In this document: one piece after another, positions 27,577 to 37,379 of the stretch
Layout of the letters: the number at the start of each line of letters is the position of its first letter
Position numbering within the stretch: the stretch's first letter is position 1
Assembly (NCBI RefSeq): GCF_022229005.1
Contig: NZ_JAKKFD010000077.1
Span: 1 to 64,000, forward strand
From: Micromonospora trifolii
GTDB lineage: Bacteria > Actinomycetota > Actinomycetes > Mycobacteriales > Micromonosporaceae
Length of the DNA stretch: 64,000 nucleotides
Reading direction: 5' to 3'
Notes under the pieces: generated by a model
What the model was told of the DNA's origin: nothing
The model's database searches: none
The model's input: the letters and a program-made list of their open reading frames with translations, nothing else
Translations under genes and position numbers: made by a program

Positions 27577-29295
27577 TCACATCCGCTCCAGCGGGCGGAT
27601 GCCGAGCAGGTGCAGCCCCTGCCGCAGGGTCCGGGCGGTCAGCTCGGCCAGCAGCAGCCGGCTCTCCCGCAGCTCGTCCGGGGCACGCAACACCGGGCAG
27701 CGCTCGTAGAACGCGTTGAACGCGGTCGCGAGTCGGTGCAGGTACCCGGCGAGCCGGTGAAACTCGAGACTCCGCTCCAGCTCGCCGACCACAGCGGCGA
27801 AGCCGAGCAGCTCGACCGCGAGCGCGCGCTCCGCCGGCTGCCCCACCACCATGGGCGCGTCCGGCCGCACGGCGGTCCCGGCCCGCCGCAGCACCGACCG
27901 GATCCGGGCGTACGCGTACTGGAGGTAGGGCGCGGTGTTGCCCTCCAGCGCCAGCATCCGCTCCCAGTCCAGGACGTAGTCAGTGGTCCGGTCGACCGAC
28001 AGGTCGGCGTACTTGACCGCGCCGATGCCCACCGCCCGGCCGATCTCGTCGGCGGCGTCGGCGTCGAGTTCCGGGTTCCTGCTCCGGGCCAGGTCGGTGG
28101 CGCGGGCGACCGCCTCCTCCAACAGCCCGACCAGCTTCACCGACTCACCGGTGCGGCTGCGCAGCATCCGCCCGTCGGCACCGAGGATGGACCCGAAGCC
28201 CAGGTGCTCGGCCCGGGCCGGCGGGCAGAGCCAACCGGCCGCCTCGGCTACGGCGAACACCATCGCGAAGTGCTGCCGCTGCGGTAGGCCCACGACGTAC
28301 AGCAGCCGGGTCGCGCCCAACTCGCCGACGCGCTGCCGCAGCGCAGCCAGGTCGGTGGCCGGGTAGCCGTACCCGCCGTCGCTCTTGCGCACGATCAGCG
28401 GCAACGGCTCACCGTCCCGACCGGTGAACCCCGGCGGGAAGACGCACTCGGCCCCACCGCTGGGCTGCAGCAACCCCAGCCGATCCAGGTCGTCGACGAC
28501 GTCCGGCAGCAGGTCGTTGTAGGCGCTCTCACCCCGGAAGTCGGCAGCGGACAAGGTGACGTCGAGCAGGTCGTACACGGTCAGGAAGTACCGCTCGGAC
28601 TGCGTCACCAGCAGCCGCCACAACCGCCGGGTCCGCTCGTCGCCGCCCTGCAACGCGACCACCCGTAGCCGCGACCGTTCCTGGAACGCCTCGTCGGCGT
28701 CGAACTTCACCCGAGCCGCCCGGTAGAAGGTGTCCAGGTTCCCCATCGACAGGTTCTGCGCGGCTTCGGCCTCACCCAGGTCGACCAGATGCTCGATCAA
28801 CATGCCGAACGGTGTCCCCCAGTCACCCAGGTGGTTGGCCCGCACCACCCGGTGCCCGAGCCAGTCCAGCAGCCGCACCGCCGCGTCGCCGATGACTGTG
28901 GAGCGGAGATGCCCGACGTGCATCTCCTTCGCCACGTTGGGCGCCGAGTAGTCGACCACCACGGTCTGCGGCGTCGCTGTCGACGGCACACCGAGCCGGG
29001 TATCGCCGGCCAGCCCGGCCACCAGGTCGGCCAGGGCCCGGTCGGCAACCGTCAGGTTGAGGAAACCAGGCCCGGAGACCTCCGCCGACACCCCGACGTC
29101 GTCGAGCACCGCGTGCGCCAGCACCTCCGCGGCGATGTCGCGCGGCGGGCGGCCGAGCCGCCGGGCCAGCGCCAGCGCCGCGTCGGACTGGAAGTCCGCA
29201 CGCGGAGAACGCCGCACGAGCGGGTCGACCGGGCCGCCGGCCACCGCCGCGAACGCCGGCGCCAGCCGGTCGGACAACAACTTTTCAAGATCCAT
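27577..29295 (-). CDS. argS: Arginyl-tRNA synthetase
   Basis: A 572-residue class I synthetase that charges tRNA-Arg. It shows the N-terminal Add1 domain, SAPNVAKEMHVGHLRSTVIGD (HVGH at 126-129), NHLGDWGTPFGMLIEHL, an ADGRMLRSRTGE segment in place of KMSKS (as in many ArgRS), and the C-terminal DALR anticodon-binding domain with YLQYAYARIRSVLRRAG. Actinomycetes usually have an argS linked to lysA/thrB, so this may be a second copy (inference). The 5' region to 29508 holds a possible arginine-rich leader and hairpins. The Shine-Dalgarno sequence at 29295 is weak. Confidence 0.95.
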   Translation of the reverse strand: MDLEKLLSDRLAPAFAAVAGGPVDPLVRRSPRADFQSDAALALARRLGRPPRDIAAEVLAHAVLDDVGVSAEVSGPGFLNLTVADRALADLVAGLAGDTRLGVPSTATPQTVVVDYSAPNVAKEMHVGHLRSTVIGDAAVRLLDWLGHRVVRANHLGDWGTPFGMLIEHLVDLGEAEAAQNLSMGNLDTFYRAARVKFDADEAFQERSRLRVVALQGGDERTRRLWRLLVTQSERYFLTVYDLLDVTLSAADFRGESAYNDLLPDVVDDLDRLGLLQPSGGAECVFPPGFTGRDGEPLPLIVRKSDGGYGYPATDLAALRQRVGELGATRLLYVVGLPQRQHFAMVFAVAEAAGWLCPPARAEHLGFGSILGADGRMLRSRTGESVKLVGLLEEAVARATDLARSRNPELDADAADEIGRAVGIGAVKYADLSVDRTTDYVLDWERMLALEGNTAPYLQYAYARIRSVLRRAGTAVRPDAPMVVGQPAERALAVELLGFAAVVGELERSLEFHRLAGYLHRLATAFNAFYERCPVLRAPDELRESRLLLAELTARTLRQGLHLLGIRPLERM

Positions 29296-29378
29296 GAGTA
29301 CGCCGATCTCGCTCGGACCCGCGCCGTCACGCGAGCCGTTGACGGGGAGATACGGGCGGACCGAGGACGACCAGCGAA

Positions 29379-29508
29379 CGACCGGCGGCTCGATCCGCCG
29401 GTCGCAGGAAACAGGTCAGCGCGGGCGGGCGACGGATCGCCGGCGTCGCCCCGCACCGACCTGGACGTCACACGACAGTCCGGTGCACTGAGCGATCACG
29501 CTGGTCAT
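29379..29508 (-). promoter_or_regulatory. Possible Arg-rich leader peptide and attenuator before argS
   Basis: A 30-codon frame runs from an ATG at 29508 to a stop ending at 29416 and encodes a peptide ending RRRRSVARPR. TAGGCT lies 7 nt upstream of its ATG, which would suit a leaderless transcript. Within the Arg codons an 8-bp hairpin forms (29427-29434 with 29444-29451). Just after the stop a perfect 10-bp hairpin forms (29379-29388 with 29395-29404). argS begins 83 nt further. The parts are visible; regulation is inference, and Arg-rich frames arise easily at this GC. The rest of 29296-29641 shows no gene. Confidence 0.3.
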
Positions 29509-29641
29509 GCGGGGCAGCCTAGCGGCCCGGCCGACGCGACGACACCGAGATTCCCGTCGTCCGGCCGCTGCCCGAGGCACCACGTGGTCGTTTCAGTCGA
29601 CACCGGGCAGGGAACTGCCTCGGGACAGACGAGGGGTGATT

Positions 29642-30397
29642 ATGAGCCGATACACACCACTGCCGATGGCCCGTACGCGACGCGCGCTCGCGCTGTTCGG
29701 CACCGTCGCACTCGCCGCTGCCTGCACCTCCACCGAGGCTCCGCCCGGCTCGGCCCCGGCGACCACCTCGTCGGCCACCGCGTCGGCGTCGGCGCCCGCC
29801 ACCGACTCACCGTCCCCGAGCGCGAGCACCCAGGTGACCATTCCGACCTCGGCCTTCGTCGAGTTGCCCGCCGAGCTGCGGAAGTCTCCGCGACGGACGA
29901 CGCCCGTCGAGGAGGCCCTGCCGAAGCTGTGCGGCAACGAGTTCGGCACCGGCGGCCGGCAGGTCACCGCGAGCGCCGCGATGACAGTCACCTACCAGAA
30001 GGCCGGCGAGCCCTCCAGCAACGTGCCGCAGGGGATGATCCACCAGACCATCTTCACCTTCGACGGCGACGGCGCCTCGGGTTACCTGGGCCGTCTCCGC
30101 ACCGCCGTGCAGGCGTGCCCCTCGTACGACCAGTCCGGAAACCGCGTCGCGGTCAAGAGCAAGGCGCTGCCCGGGGTCGGCGACGAGGCGATGCTGCTGA
30201 CCCTCACCTGGCCCGAGACGAGCCTGAACGGCGAACGCACCGGCGGCACCGCGTCCAGCCAGATCGCTGTGGCCCGCGTCGACAGCGCGGTGACGGTCTT
30301 CGACGACGAGGGCTGGGAGGGCACCAGCGGCAACCCCGCCATCCTGGACCGGGTCGTCCGCGACGGCGTACGCACCATCGACGCCTGGCAGCGGTAA
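29642..30397 (+). CDS. Putative lipoprotein of unknown function
   Basis: A 251-residue exported protein. The signal peptide ends in a lipobox LAAAC at about residues 24-28, followed by a long Ser/Thr/Ala/Pro-rich linker to about residue 65. The mature domain has two or three Cys (LCGNEFGTGGR, VQACPSYD) and alternating strands such as NVPQGMIHQTIFTFDGDG. I do not recognise the family; similar sensor-like lipoproteins are common in actinomycetes. The ATG at 29642 follows GAGGGG. It is monocistronic. Confidence 0.75.
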   Translation: MSRYTPLPMARTRRALALFGTVALAAACTSTEAPPGSAPATTSSATASASAPATDSPSPSASTQVTIPTSAFVELPAELRKSPRRTTPVEEALPKLCGNEFGTGGRQVTASAAMTVTYQKAGEPSSNVPQGMIHQTIFTFDGDGASGYLGRLRTAVQACPSYDQSGNRVAVKSKALPGVGDEAMLLTLTWPETSLNGERTGGTASSQIAVARVDSAVTVFDDEGWEGTSGNPAILDRVVRDGVRTIDAWQR

Positions 30398-30580
30398 CCC
30401 GCACGCCCGGCAGCAGCGCAGGGCTTCCACCGATCGGTTCGATCCTCGGTCGAATCATGGACACCTGGACGCGAGTCACGCTCGCGCCGGAAGACTTGAG
30501 GATCACGGTCCACAGTGGCAGACGCGACTACGTTTGGCAGCCACCCGGACCATCAGCGTTGGTCGGTGGAGGGGGTCGTC

Positions 30581-31069
30581 ATGTCAGATGGTCAGGGAAC
30601 GAAGGCGCCGTGGAATCCGCCGCGGTGGTTCATCCGACTGGCCTGGTCGGTGCACCGGGGCCTGTACCGGGTCACCGGCAGCCGCGTCGGGCTGTGGCGA
30701 CCGCGCGAGCACCGGTGGGGCACGCTGCGGTTGCTCACGACCGGTCGCCGCACCGGTCAGCAGCGCGGCGTCATTCTCGCGTACTTCGAGGATGGCCCGA
30801 ACCTGGTCGGGGTGGCGATGAACGGGTGGGGCGAAGGTGCCCCCGCCTGGTGGCTCAACCTCCAGGCACACCCGGACGCGTCGGTCGAGCTGGCCGACGG
30901 GCGGCGGCTGGTCCGCGGCCGGGCCGCCACCGACGACGAGCGGTCGCGACTGTGGCCACGCTGGCGCGAGGCCGACAAGAACTTCGAGGCCCACGCGGCG
31001 CGGCGATCGACGGAGACAACTGTGGTGGTGCTGGAACCCCGACCGGGTGACGACTCCCCAACGTCGTGA
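30581..31069 (+). CDS. Deazaflavin (F420)-dependent nitroreductase family protein
   Basis: A 162-residue Ddn-like protein with a split beta-barrel core: LRLLTTGRRTGQQRGVILAYFEDGPNLVGVAMNGWGEGAPAWWLNLQAHPDASVEL. These proteins bind F420 or FMN and reduce nitro compounds or quinones. The ATG at 30581 is chosen because GGAGGGGG lies 5-12 nt upstream; a longer frame upstream has no ribosome site. It is close to, and convergent with, the ABC exporter at 31087. Confidence 0.85.
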   Translation: MSDGQGTKAPWNPPRWFIRLAWSVHRGLYRVTGSRVGLWRPREHRWGTLRLLTTGRRTGQQRGVILAYFEDGPNLVGVAMNGWGEGAPAWWLNLQAHPDASVELADGRRLVRGRAATDDERSRLWPRWREADKNFEAHAARRSTETTVVVLEPRPGDDSPTS

Positions 31070-31086
31070 TGCGACCGACGGATTCG

Positions 31087-33054
31087 TCAGCCCTGGATCC
31101 GTTGGTGGCTCTCCTTCAGGTTCGCGTCGTAGCCGGCGGCCTGGAGGGCGAACAGTTCGGCGTACCGACCGCCGGTGGCGACGAGGTCGGCGTGCGTGCC
31201 GGCCTCGACCAGGCGGCCGTGGTGCAGGACGAAGATCCGGTCGGCGTGCCGGACGTTGGCGAGCCGGTGCGTGATGAGGATGGTGGTGGCACGACCTCTC
31301 CGGTCCCGAATGGTCTGGAACAGGGCGTCCTCAGCGCGGGGGTCGAGCGCGGAGGACGGCTCATCCATGATCAGGAGTTCGGCGTCGCGCAGGAAACCAC
31401 GGGCTGCGGTGATGCGCTGCCACTGCCCACCGGAGAGGTCCTGGCCTCGCGCGAAGGTCCGGTCGAGCAGCGTCTCGTACCCGTGCGGCAGTTCGTTGAT
31501 CATGTCGTGGGCGACCGCGCGGCCGGCGGCGGCCTCGATGCGATCCTGCCGGGCCTCGCTGTCGACGTCGCCGATGGCGATGTTCGTGGCCGCGGTGAAC
31601 GGCCACTTGTGGTATTCCTGCGTCACCACCGCGATGCGGGCCCGCAGCCCGTCGACGTCCCAGTCCGACAACGGGCGGCCGTTCCACTCGATACTGCCCT
31701 CGGTGGGGGCGCGGAGGCTGGCGATCATCGCGGCGAGGGTCGTCTTGCCCGACCCGTTCTCCCCGACGAATGCGACAGTCTGCCCCGCGGTGATCGTCAA
31801 CGTGACGCCGTCGACGGCGGGGTCGTCCCGATCGGGGTAGCGCAGGCTCACCTCGTTGACTGTCAACTCCCGCAGCCGATCCGGGTCGGCCGCGGTCACC
31901 TGTCCGTCGCTGGCCGGCAGGTAGGCATCGGCGCGGTTCATGAAGCCGGTGTAGTCGCCGAAGTGCTGCCCCTCGGTGTAGACGTGGTCGACCTGGAACG
32001 TGGCGATGGCCAGGGACCGTTGCGCGGACTGCACCGCGATGACGCAGGTCGCCGCCGCGGCGAGCGGGATCTGCCCGTCGAGGAGCAGCAACCCGAGCAG
32101 TGCGTAGACGGTGCCGGTCGCGAGGCCACCGACGATGGCCCCGACGGTGGTGGTCGTGGTCACCCGCCGGGCCAGGGCGAGTTGGATGTCGGTCTCCACC
32201 TGCATCACCCGGTCGTACTGGTCGAGCAGGAACCGGCGTAGCCCGTAGGAGCGCAACTCCGGGGCCGAGGCGCGTTCGGCCATCAACTTGTGCAGCAGCC
32301 ACAGTCGACGTCGGCGCACCGATCCGGCGGTGTACGTCCGGTAGCGCAGATGCCCGGCTCGCAACGACGCCCAGGCGTTGGGCACCGTGGCGACCAGCAG
32401 CGCCAGCAGCAGCAGCGGATGGATGACGATGACGGCGGCCGCCACGGCGAGCAACCCGGCCAGCCCGGCGAGCAGGTTCATCGACGACTGCACAAGGCCG
32501 ATCGTCGACTCGGTGCCGCGGGAGGCGCGTTCCATGTCATCGGCGAACGCGTCGGCGTCGAACGCCTCCAACCGGACCGCTGTGGACACCTCGAACAGGC
32601 CCCGTTCGACCTCACGGCTCACCCGAGGCGTCAAGCCGTTCTGCGCGTACCCGGTGGCGATGCCCATCCCCGCGCGGAGCGCGACAGTCGCCGCCAGCAC
32701 GGCCAGCGCGGGCAGCGCCGCCCGCACCTTGTCGGCGGTCGGTCCGCCGGCGAACAGCTCCACCAACACCCGCTGCGTGGCCAACAGGCCGAAGGCCGCC
32801 ATCACCCCCGCACCGACAGTGGCAGCGGCCACCACACCGGTACGGAGCCGGTCCGCGCGCCAACTGATACCGAGGGCCGTCCAGACGAGCCGGGGCAACT
32901 CCGCGAAGACGGCGAAGACGCCGGCCTCCGCGCGCGCCCGCACCCCCGTCTCCCACCACATCTCCCGCAGTTCCGGCAGCACCGACTCCGTGCGCCCGGG
33001 GTGAGGCTTGCCGGGATCGAAGCGGTGGGCCTCTGCGGTGGCGGTCTCGCTCAT
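31087..33054 (-). CDS. ABC exporter, fused membrane and ATPase domains
   Basis: A 655-residue half-transporter. The transmembrane domain (about residues 70-350) has several hydrophobic spans. The ATPase domain (about 385-630) has Walker A GENGSGKTT, signature LSGGQWQRI, Walker B LLIMDEPSSALDP and a switch His in ITHRL. Such half-transporters dimerise to export drugs, lipids or peptides. The ATG at 33054 follows GGAGG by 7 nt. It lies downstream of the MarR gene on the same strand with a gap of about 150 nt, so it could be under that regulator, but this is uncertain. Confidence 0.9.
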   Translation of the reverse strand: MSETATAEAHRFDPGKPHPGRTESVLPELREMWWETGVRARAEAGVFAVFAELPRLVWTALGISWRADRLRTGVVAAATVGAGVMAAFGLLATQRVLVELFAGGPTADKVRAALPALAVLAATVALRAGMGIATGYAQNGLTPRVSREVERGLFEVSTAVRLEAFDADAFADDMERASRGTESTIGLVQSSMNLLAGLAGLLAVAAAVIVIHPLLLLALLVATVPNAWASLRAGHLRYRTYTAGSVRRRRLWLLHKLMAERASAPELRSYGLRRFLLDQYDRVMQVETDIQLALARRVTTTTTVGAIVGGLATGTVYALLGLLLLDGQIPLAAAATCVIAVQSAQRSLAIATFQVDHVYTEGQHFGDYTGFMNRADAYLPASDGQVTAADPDRLRELTVNEVSLRYPDRDDPAVDGVTLTITAGQTVAFVGENGSGKTTLAAMIASLRAPTEGSIEWNGRPLSDWDVDGLRARIAVVTQEYHKWPFTAATNIAIGDVDSEARQDRIEAAAGRAVAHDMINELPHGYETLLDRTFARGQDLSGGQWQRITAARGFLRDAELLIMDEPSSALDPRAEDALFQTIRDRRGRATTILITHRLANVRHADRIFVLHHGRLVEAGTHADLVATGGRYAELFALQAAGYDANLKESHQRIQG

Positions 33055-33207
33055 CGACGTACCTCCGGGCGCAGCCGTCGCCTTTCCCTGCCGGGCCGGC
33101 GGGGTGGCGGCTTTCTGGAGGATTGGACCACCCGAACATAGCTCTCGGCAATCGTCCGAACACTAGCCGTTATGGATGCGATATTGCGGGGCAGGCGCCC
33201 TGGCGCC

Positions 33208-33699
33208 TCACTGCGCGCGCGGAACGTCGAGGCGCGCTCGCAACGCCGTGGCGATCTCGCCCGCCGCGACGATCTGCTCCGGGGTGAGGGCGTCGACGAA
33301 GAGCTCCCGGATGGCGCGCAGGTGGGGGAAGGTGGCTCCCCTGAACGCCTCGGCGCCGGCCGTCGTGAGCAGCACCTCCGCCCCGCGGGGAACCGTGGCG
33401 GACTCCTGGCGACGAATCAGGCCGCGCCGCTCCATCCGCCCGAGATGGTGGGAGAGCCGGCTGCGCTCCCACCCGATGTGCGAGGCGAGTTCGGACGACC
33501 GCATGGCCTGACCCTCCGCCTCACTGAGGGCGAGGAGCACCGAGTAGTCCCCGGTCGAGAGCGAGGAGTCGCCCTGTAGGCGGGACTCGAGCCGGGAGCC
33601 GAGCGCTGCAGTGGTCTCGATGAAGTCCCGCCAGATCCGCAGCTCGTCGGCGGTCGGGAGCTGGCGTCCGCCCCGCCGGCCGGGTGTGGCCTCCGTCAT
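33208..33699 (-). CDS. MarR-family transcriptional regulator
   Basis: A 163-residue winged-helix repressor: LSTGDYSVLLALSEAEGQAMRSSELASHIGWERSRLSHHLGRMERRGLIRRQESATVPRGAEVLLT holds the recognition helix and beta wing. It is divergent from an operon of two flavin oxidoreductases and an NADP-binding protein. The 109-bp gap contains two 12-bp palindromes, so autoregulation and repression of that operon are likely. The ligand is unknown; MarR proteins commonly sense phenolic compounds or oxidants. Confidence 0.92.
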   Translation of the reverse strand: MTEATPGRRGGRQLPTADELRIWRDFIETTAALGSRLESRLQGDSSLSTGDYSVLLALSEAEGQAMRSSELASHIGWERSRLSHHLGRMERRGLIRRQESATVPRGAEVLLTTAGAEAFRGATFPHLRAIRELFVDALTPEQIVAAGEIATALRARLDVPRAQ

Positions 33700-33715
33700 C
33701 TCACTCTCCCGGGAA

Positions 33716-33756
33716 TTGACGTGTCAATCGCCAAGTTAGCATCATTGACACGTCAA
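33716..33756. promoter_or_regulatory. Paired MarR operators
   Basis: TTGACGTGTCAA (33716-33727) and TTGACACGTCAA (33745-33756) are two TTGAC-N2-GTCAA palindromes, each the reverse complement of the other, with centres 29 bp apart. They occupy the shared promoter region of the MarR gene and the divergent oxidoreductase operon. Confidence 0.75.
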
Positions 33757-33808
33757 CCGGTAGGTCCACTCCAGTGGATCGCCGGCGGATTGCACCGAGG
33801 AGGAGACG

Positions 33809-34858
33809 ATGGCAGCTGCAGACTTCGAGCTGGGGCTCAACTCGTTCGGGGAGGTGGCCACCGACGGCGACCGGGTCCTCAGCGACGCCGAGACCGTACG
33901 GCTACTCGTGGACGAGGCACGGCTCGCCGAGTCGGCCGGGATCGACGTGTTCAGCGTCGGTGAGCACTACCGCGAGGGCCACAACGACTCGGCGACACCC
34001 GTGTTGCTGGCGGCGGTCGCGACGGCGACCGAGCGAATTCGCCTCGGCACCTCGGTCACAGTGCTCAGCACCAACGACCCGGTACGGCTCTACCACGAGT
34101 TCTCCACCCTCGACGCCGTCTCCAACGGCCGCGCCCAGATTGTCCTCGGACGCGCATCGGCGACCGAATCGTTTCCGCTGTTCGGTTACGACCTGACCGA
34201 CTACGAGAGGTTGTTCGAGGAGAAGCTGGACCTCTTCCTGCGGCTTCAGCAGGACGAACCCGTCACCTGGTCCGGCACGGTACGAACCCCGCTGACCGCG
34301 CAGCGGCTGCACCCCCGGATGCGGGCCGGTGGCATCCCGACCTGGATCGGCGTCGGGGGAAGCCCGAACTCTGTGGTCCGCGCCGCCCGGCACGGACTTC
34401 CGCTCATGCTCGCGATCATCGGCGGGCGGCCGCAGCGCTTCGCCGGCCACGTCGACCTCTACACCCGGGCGCTCGAACAATTCGGGCATACCCTGCAGCC
34501 AATCGGGCAGCACTCACTCGGCCTTGTCGCAGACACCGACGAGGAGGCGGTGGAGACGTGGTGGCGATACTGGCAGCCGGTCGTGGCGGCCCTGGCCGCC
34601 GAACGCGGCTTCTACAAACCGGACCGCGTGCGCTACGAGGCCGAGATCGACCACGGGGCGCTCTTCGTCGGTTCACCCGAGACGGTGGCGCAGAAGATCG
34701 CCACTGTCGCTCGCGACCTGCGGCTGAGCCGCTTCGACCTGAAGTACGACATCATGCACCTGCCCCGCGAGGCACGCGCGCGCACCATCCAACTGCTGGG
34801 CAGTGAGGTCGCGCCGCGGGTCCGGGAGCTGCTGGCTAAGGAGCCCAACAATGTCTGA
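33809..34858 (+). CDS. LLM-class flavin-dependent oxidoreductase (first of a pair)
   Basis: A 349-residue luciferase-like TIM-barrel protein: GLNSFGEVATDG, the VGEHYREGHNDSATPVLLAAVATATERIRLGTSVTVLS core, and [24 protein letters not shown]. Members use FMN or F420 to oxidise or reduce diverse small molecules. The start follows GAGGAGG. It overlaps the next gene by 8 nt, and the two paralogues may form a heterodimer as in bacterial luciferase (inference). It is under the MarR operators. Confidence 0.9.
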   Translation: MAAADFELGLNSFGEVATDGDRVLSDAETVRLLVDEARLAESAGIDVFSVGEHYREGHNDSATPVLLAAVATATERIRLGTSVTVLSTNDPVRLYHEFSTLDAVSNGRAQIVLGRASATESFPLFGYDLTDYERLFEEKLDLFLRLQQDEPVTWSGTVRTPLTAQRLHPRMRAGGIPTWIGVGGSPNSVVRAARHGLPLMLAIIGGRPQRFAGHVDLYTRALEQFGHTLQPIGQHSLGLVADTDEEAVETWWRYWQPVVAALAAERGFYKPDRVRYEAEIDHGALFVGSPETVAQKIATVARDLRLSRFDLKYDIMHLPREARARTIQLLGSEVAPRVRELLAKEPNNV

Positions 34859-35879
34859 TCTGCTGTTCGGCCTGGACACCTTCGGCGACGTACCGGAGGA
34901 CGACAACGGCAAGCTCGTCTCCCACGCGGCGGCGATCCGGCAGGTCGTCGACGAAGCCGTGCTCGCCGACCAACTCGGGGTCGACGTCATCGCCCTGGGC
35001 GAGCACCACCGGCCGGAGTACTCGGTCTCCACACCGGAGACGGTGCTGGCCGGAATCGCCACCCGCACCTCGCGGATCCGGTTGGCCTCCGGAGTGACAG
35101 TGCTGAGTTCGGACGACCCGGTACGGGTGTTCCAGCGCTTCGCCACAGTGGACGCGCTGTCGAACGGCCGAGCCGAGGTCATCCTCGGTCGCGGCTCGTT
35201 CACCGAGTCGTTCCCGCTGTTCGGTTACGACCTACGCGACTACGACACGCTGTTCGAGGAGAAGATCGAGCTGTTCGTCAAGTTGCTGGACGAGAAGCCG
35301 GTCACCTGGAGCGGCACCCTGCGTGCCCCGCTGGAGAACGCCGACGTGTTCCCGAAGACCGAATCGGGTCACCTGGACACCTGGGTCGGTGTGGGTGGCT
35401 CGCCGCAGTCGGTCGTCCGCACCGCCCAGTACGGGCTCCCCCTCATGCTCGCCATCATCGGCGGCGCCCCCGAGCGCTTCGCGCCCTACATCGACCTGTA
35501 CCGCCGGGCCGCCGACCAGCTCGGTACGACCGCGCACCCGGTCGGCATGCACTCGCCGGGCTTCATCGCCGACACCGACGAGCAGGCCAAGGAGATCTAC
35601 TGGCCGCACTACCGGATCATGCGGGACCGGATCGGCAAACTGCGAGGCTGGCCACCGATCCGCCGTCAGGAGTTCGACTCCGAGGTGGAGAACGGCTCCC
35701 TCTACATCGGTTCACCGGAGACGGTGGCCCGCCGGATGGCCACTGCGATCCGCAGCCTCGGCGTCGGCCGGTTCGACCTCATCTACTCGGCCGGAGCGCA
35801 ACCGGCCAGTGCCCGGATGCGCGCCGTGGAACTCTACGGCTCGAAGGTGATCCCCATGGTCCGCGAACTGCTGGCCTGA
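34851..35879 (+). CDS. LLM-class flavin-dependent oxidoreductase (second of a pair)
   Basis: A 342-residue paralogue of the preceding gene; [62 protein letters not shown] and [24 protein letters not shown] align throughout. The ATG at 34851 follows AAGGAG and lies inside the last codons of the first gene, giving an 8-nt overlap and coupling. The substrate is unknown. The two genes clearly arose by duplication. Confidence 0.9.
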   Translation: MSDLLFGLDTFGDVPEDDNGKLVSHAAAIRQVVDEAVLADQLGVDVIALGEHHRPEYSVSTPETVLAGIATRTSRIRLASGVTVLSSDDPVRVFQRFATVDALSNGRAEVILGRGSFTESFPLFGYDLRDYDTLFEEKIELFVKLLDEKPVTWSGTLRAPLENADVFPKTESGHLDTWVGVGGSPQSVVRTAQYGLPLMLAIIGGAPERFAPYIDLYRRAADQLGTTAHPVGMHSPGFIADTDEQAKEIYWPHYRIMRDRIGKLRGWPPIRRQEFDSEVENGSLYIGSPETVARRMATAIRSLGVGRFDLIYSAGAQPASARMRAVELYGSKVIPMVRELLA

Positions 35880-35907
35880 TCAACACCTCCCCAGCGAGAG
35901 GACGACC

Positions 35908-36615
35908 ATGTTCGACAACGACCGGAGCCGGCCCGTGACCCTCGGCATCCTCGGGGCCGGCAAGGTGGGCACTGTGCTCGCCCGGCTCGCCGTCGCCGCC
36001 GGCTACCGGGTACTGGTGGCCGGCTCCGGTGACCCGGCGAAGATCGCCCTCACCGTCGAGGTCCTCGCCCCGGGGGCCGAGGCCACCACGGCGGCCGACG
36101 CGGCGGCCGACGCCGACGTCGTCATCCTCGCCCTGCCCCTGGGCAAGTACCGCAGCGTTCCCGCCGAAGCGTTGCGCGGCAAGCTGGTCGTCGATTCCAT
36201 GAACTACTGGTGGGAGATCGACGGCATCCGCGACGACCTCACCAACCCGCGTACCTCGTCGAGCGAGACCGTCCAGGCGTTCCTGGCCGGCTCACGCGTC
36301 GTGAAGGCGTTCAACCACATGGGCTACCACGACCTGGAGGACGAGGCCCGGCCGACGGGGGCGACCGGCCGCAAGGCCATCGCGATCGCCGGCGACGACG
36401 ACGCCGACCTCACCGAGGTCGCGGCCCTGGTGGACGCGCTCGGCTTCGATCCGGTCGTCGCCGGGCCGCTGGCCGAGGGGGTACGACTCGAACCGGGCAG
36501 CGAGTTGTTCGGCGCCAATGTGAGCGCCGACGAGGTGCGCGCCATGCTCGACCGCTTCGAAGAGTCGGAGCGGGGACGGACCATCACCGCTGCCCGAGCC
36601 TCGACCTCGACCTAG
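35908..36615 (+). CDS. NAD(P)-binding protein, F420/NADP oxidoreductase-like
   Basis: A 235-residue Rossmann protein. [31 protein letters not shown] carries the dinucleotide motif, and [31 protein letters not shown] matches NADPH-dependent F420 reductase-like folds. It lies 28 nt after the second LLM gene and is probably co-transcribed. It may supply reduced cofactor to the two oxidoreductases (inference). The C-terminal end overlaps the convergent TPR gene by 4 nt. Confidence 0.88.
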   Translation: MFDNDRSRPVTLGILGAGKVGTVLARLAVAAGYRVLVAGSGDPAKIALTVEVLAPGAEATTAADAAADADVVILALPLGKYRSVPAEALRGKLVVDSMNYWWEIDGIRDDLTNPRTSSSETVQAFLAGSRVVKAFNHMGYHDLEDEARPTGATGRKAIAIAGDDDADLTEVAALVDALGFDPVVAGPLAEGVRLEPGSELFGANVSADEVRAMLDRFEESERGRTITAARASTST

Positions 36616-37379
36616 ACGCCGAAGGCCGCCCTCGGTTCGAGGTGCTGGCCCACGGCGTACTCCTGGTCGAAGTCGGTCGGGCCGAGCGCCTCGGTCGCGG
36701 CGGCGCGCATCCTGGCGAGGTCCGCGGCGTCGTCCGGGTCCGGCACCTGACCGAGCGCCGCGAACGCGGCGTCCGCGACACCGATCATCCGGGCCGCGCG
36801 GGAGTGGTCCCCCTCGGCGGTCGCGAGCGCGGCGCCCGCAACGCAGACGTACGGCACGAAGTCGGCCCAGCCGTTGTGGAACACCCGCTCGCGGTTCTCG
36901 GCGAAGAGTGTCCGGGCCACGTCGAGGTTGCCCAGCCCCAACTCGCAGAACGCGAGGTTGTGAAATTCGGAGTTGACAGTCTGGGGTTGGCCGAGTGCCT
37001 CGTTGAGCGCGATGCTCTCCCGGTACAGGTCCCGGGCGCGGAGCAGGTCGCCGGACATCCTCGCCACGCCGGCCAGCACGTGCCGCGGTCGCTCCTCCAG
37101 GGCCCGGTCGCCGGAGCGCAGCGCGACCGCGAGAGCCTCCCGGGCCCGTGCCTCTCCGCCGGGCAGGTCGCCGCCGCGAATGGCGACCCGCGCGAGGCTG
37201 TACCGGGCCTCCACCTCGCCCGCCGGGTCACCGGCCGCCTGGGCCCGCTGGATCTCGGCCTCGCTCATCCGCACCACGGCGTCGGTCTCTCCTCGGCGGA
37301 AAGCCGAGCGCACGTTCTCACTGAAGGTCATGGCCCTCTCCCCCATCACTGACACCGCCCGGCCGAAATCGTCAGTCAC
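36612..37379 (-). CDS. TPR-like helical repeat protein
   Basis: A 255-residue protein made of helix pairs resembling tetratricopeptide repeats: [45 protein letters not shown] and [24 protein letters not shown]. Similar segments occur at the C-terminus of LuxR/AfsR-type regulators, but no DNA-binding domain is present here. The GTG start overlaps the GNAT stop by 4 nt (GTGA), so the two are coupled. An in-frame ATG at 37331 with GAGAGG ahead is an alternative. The partner is unknown. Confidence 0.75.
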   Translation of the reverse strand: MTDDFGRAVSVMGERAMTFSENVRSAFRRGETDAVVRMSEAEIQRAQAAGDPAGEVEARYSLARVAIRGGDLPGGEARAREALAVALRSGDRALEERPRHVLAGVARMSGDLLRARDLYRESIALNEALGQPQTVNSEFHNLAFCELGLGNLDVARTLFAENRERVFHNGWADFVPYVCVAGAALATAEGDHSRAARMIGVADAAFAALGQVPDPDDAADLARMRAAATEALGPTDFDQEYAVGQHLEPRAAFGV

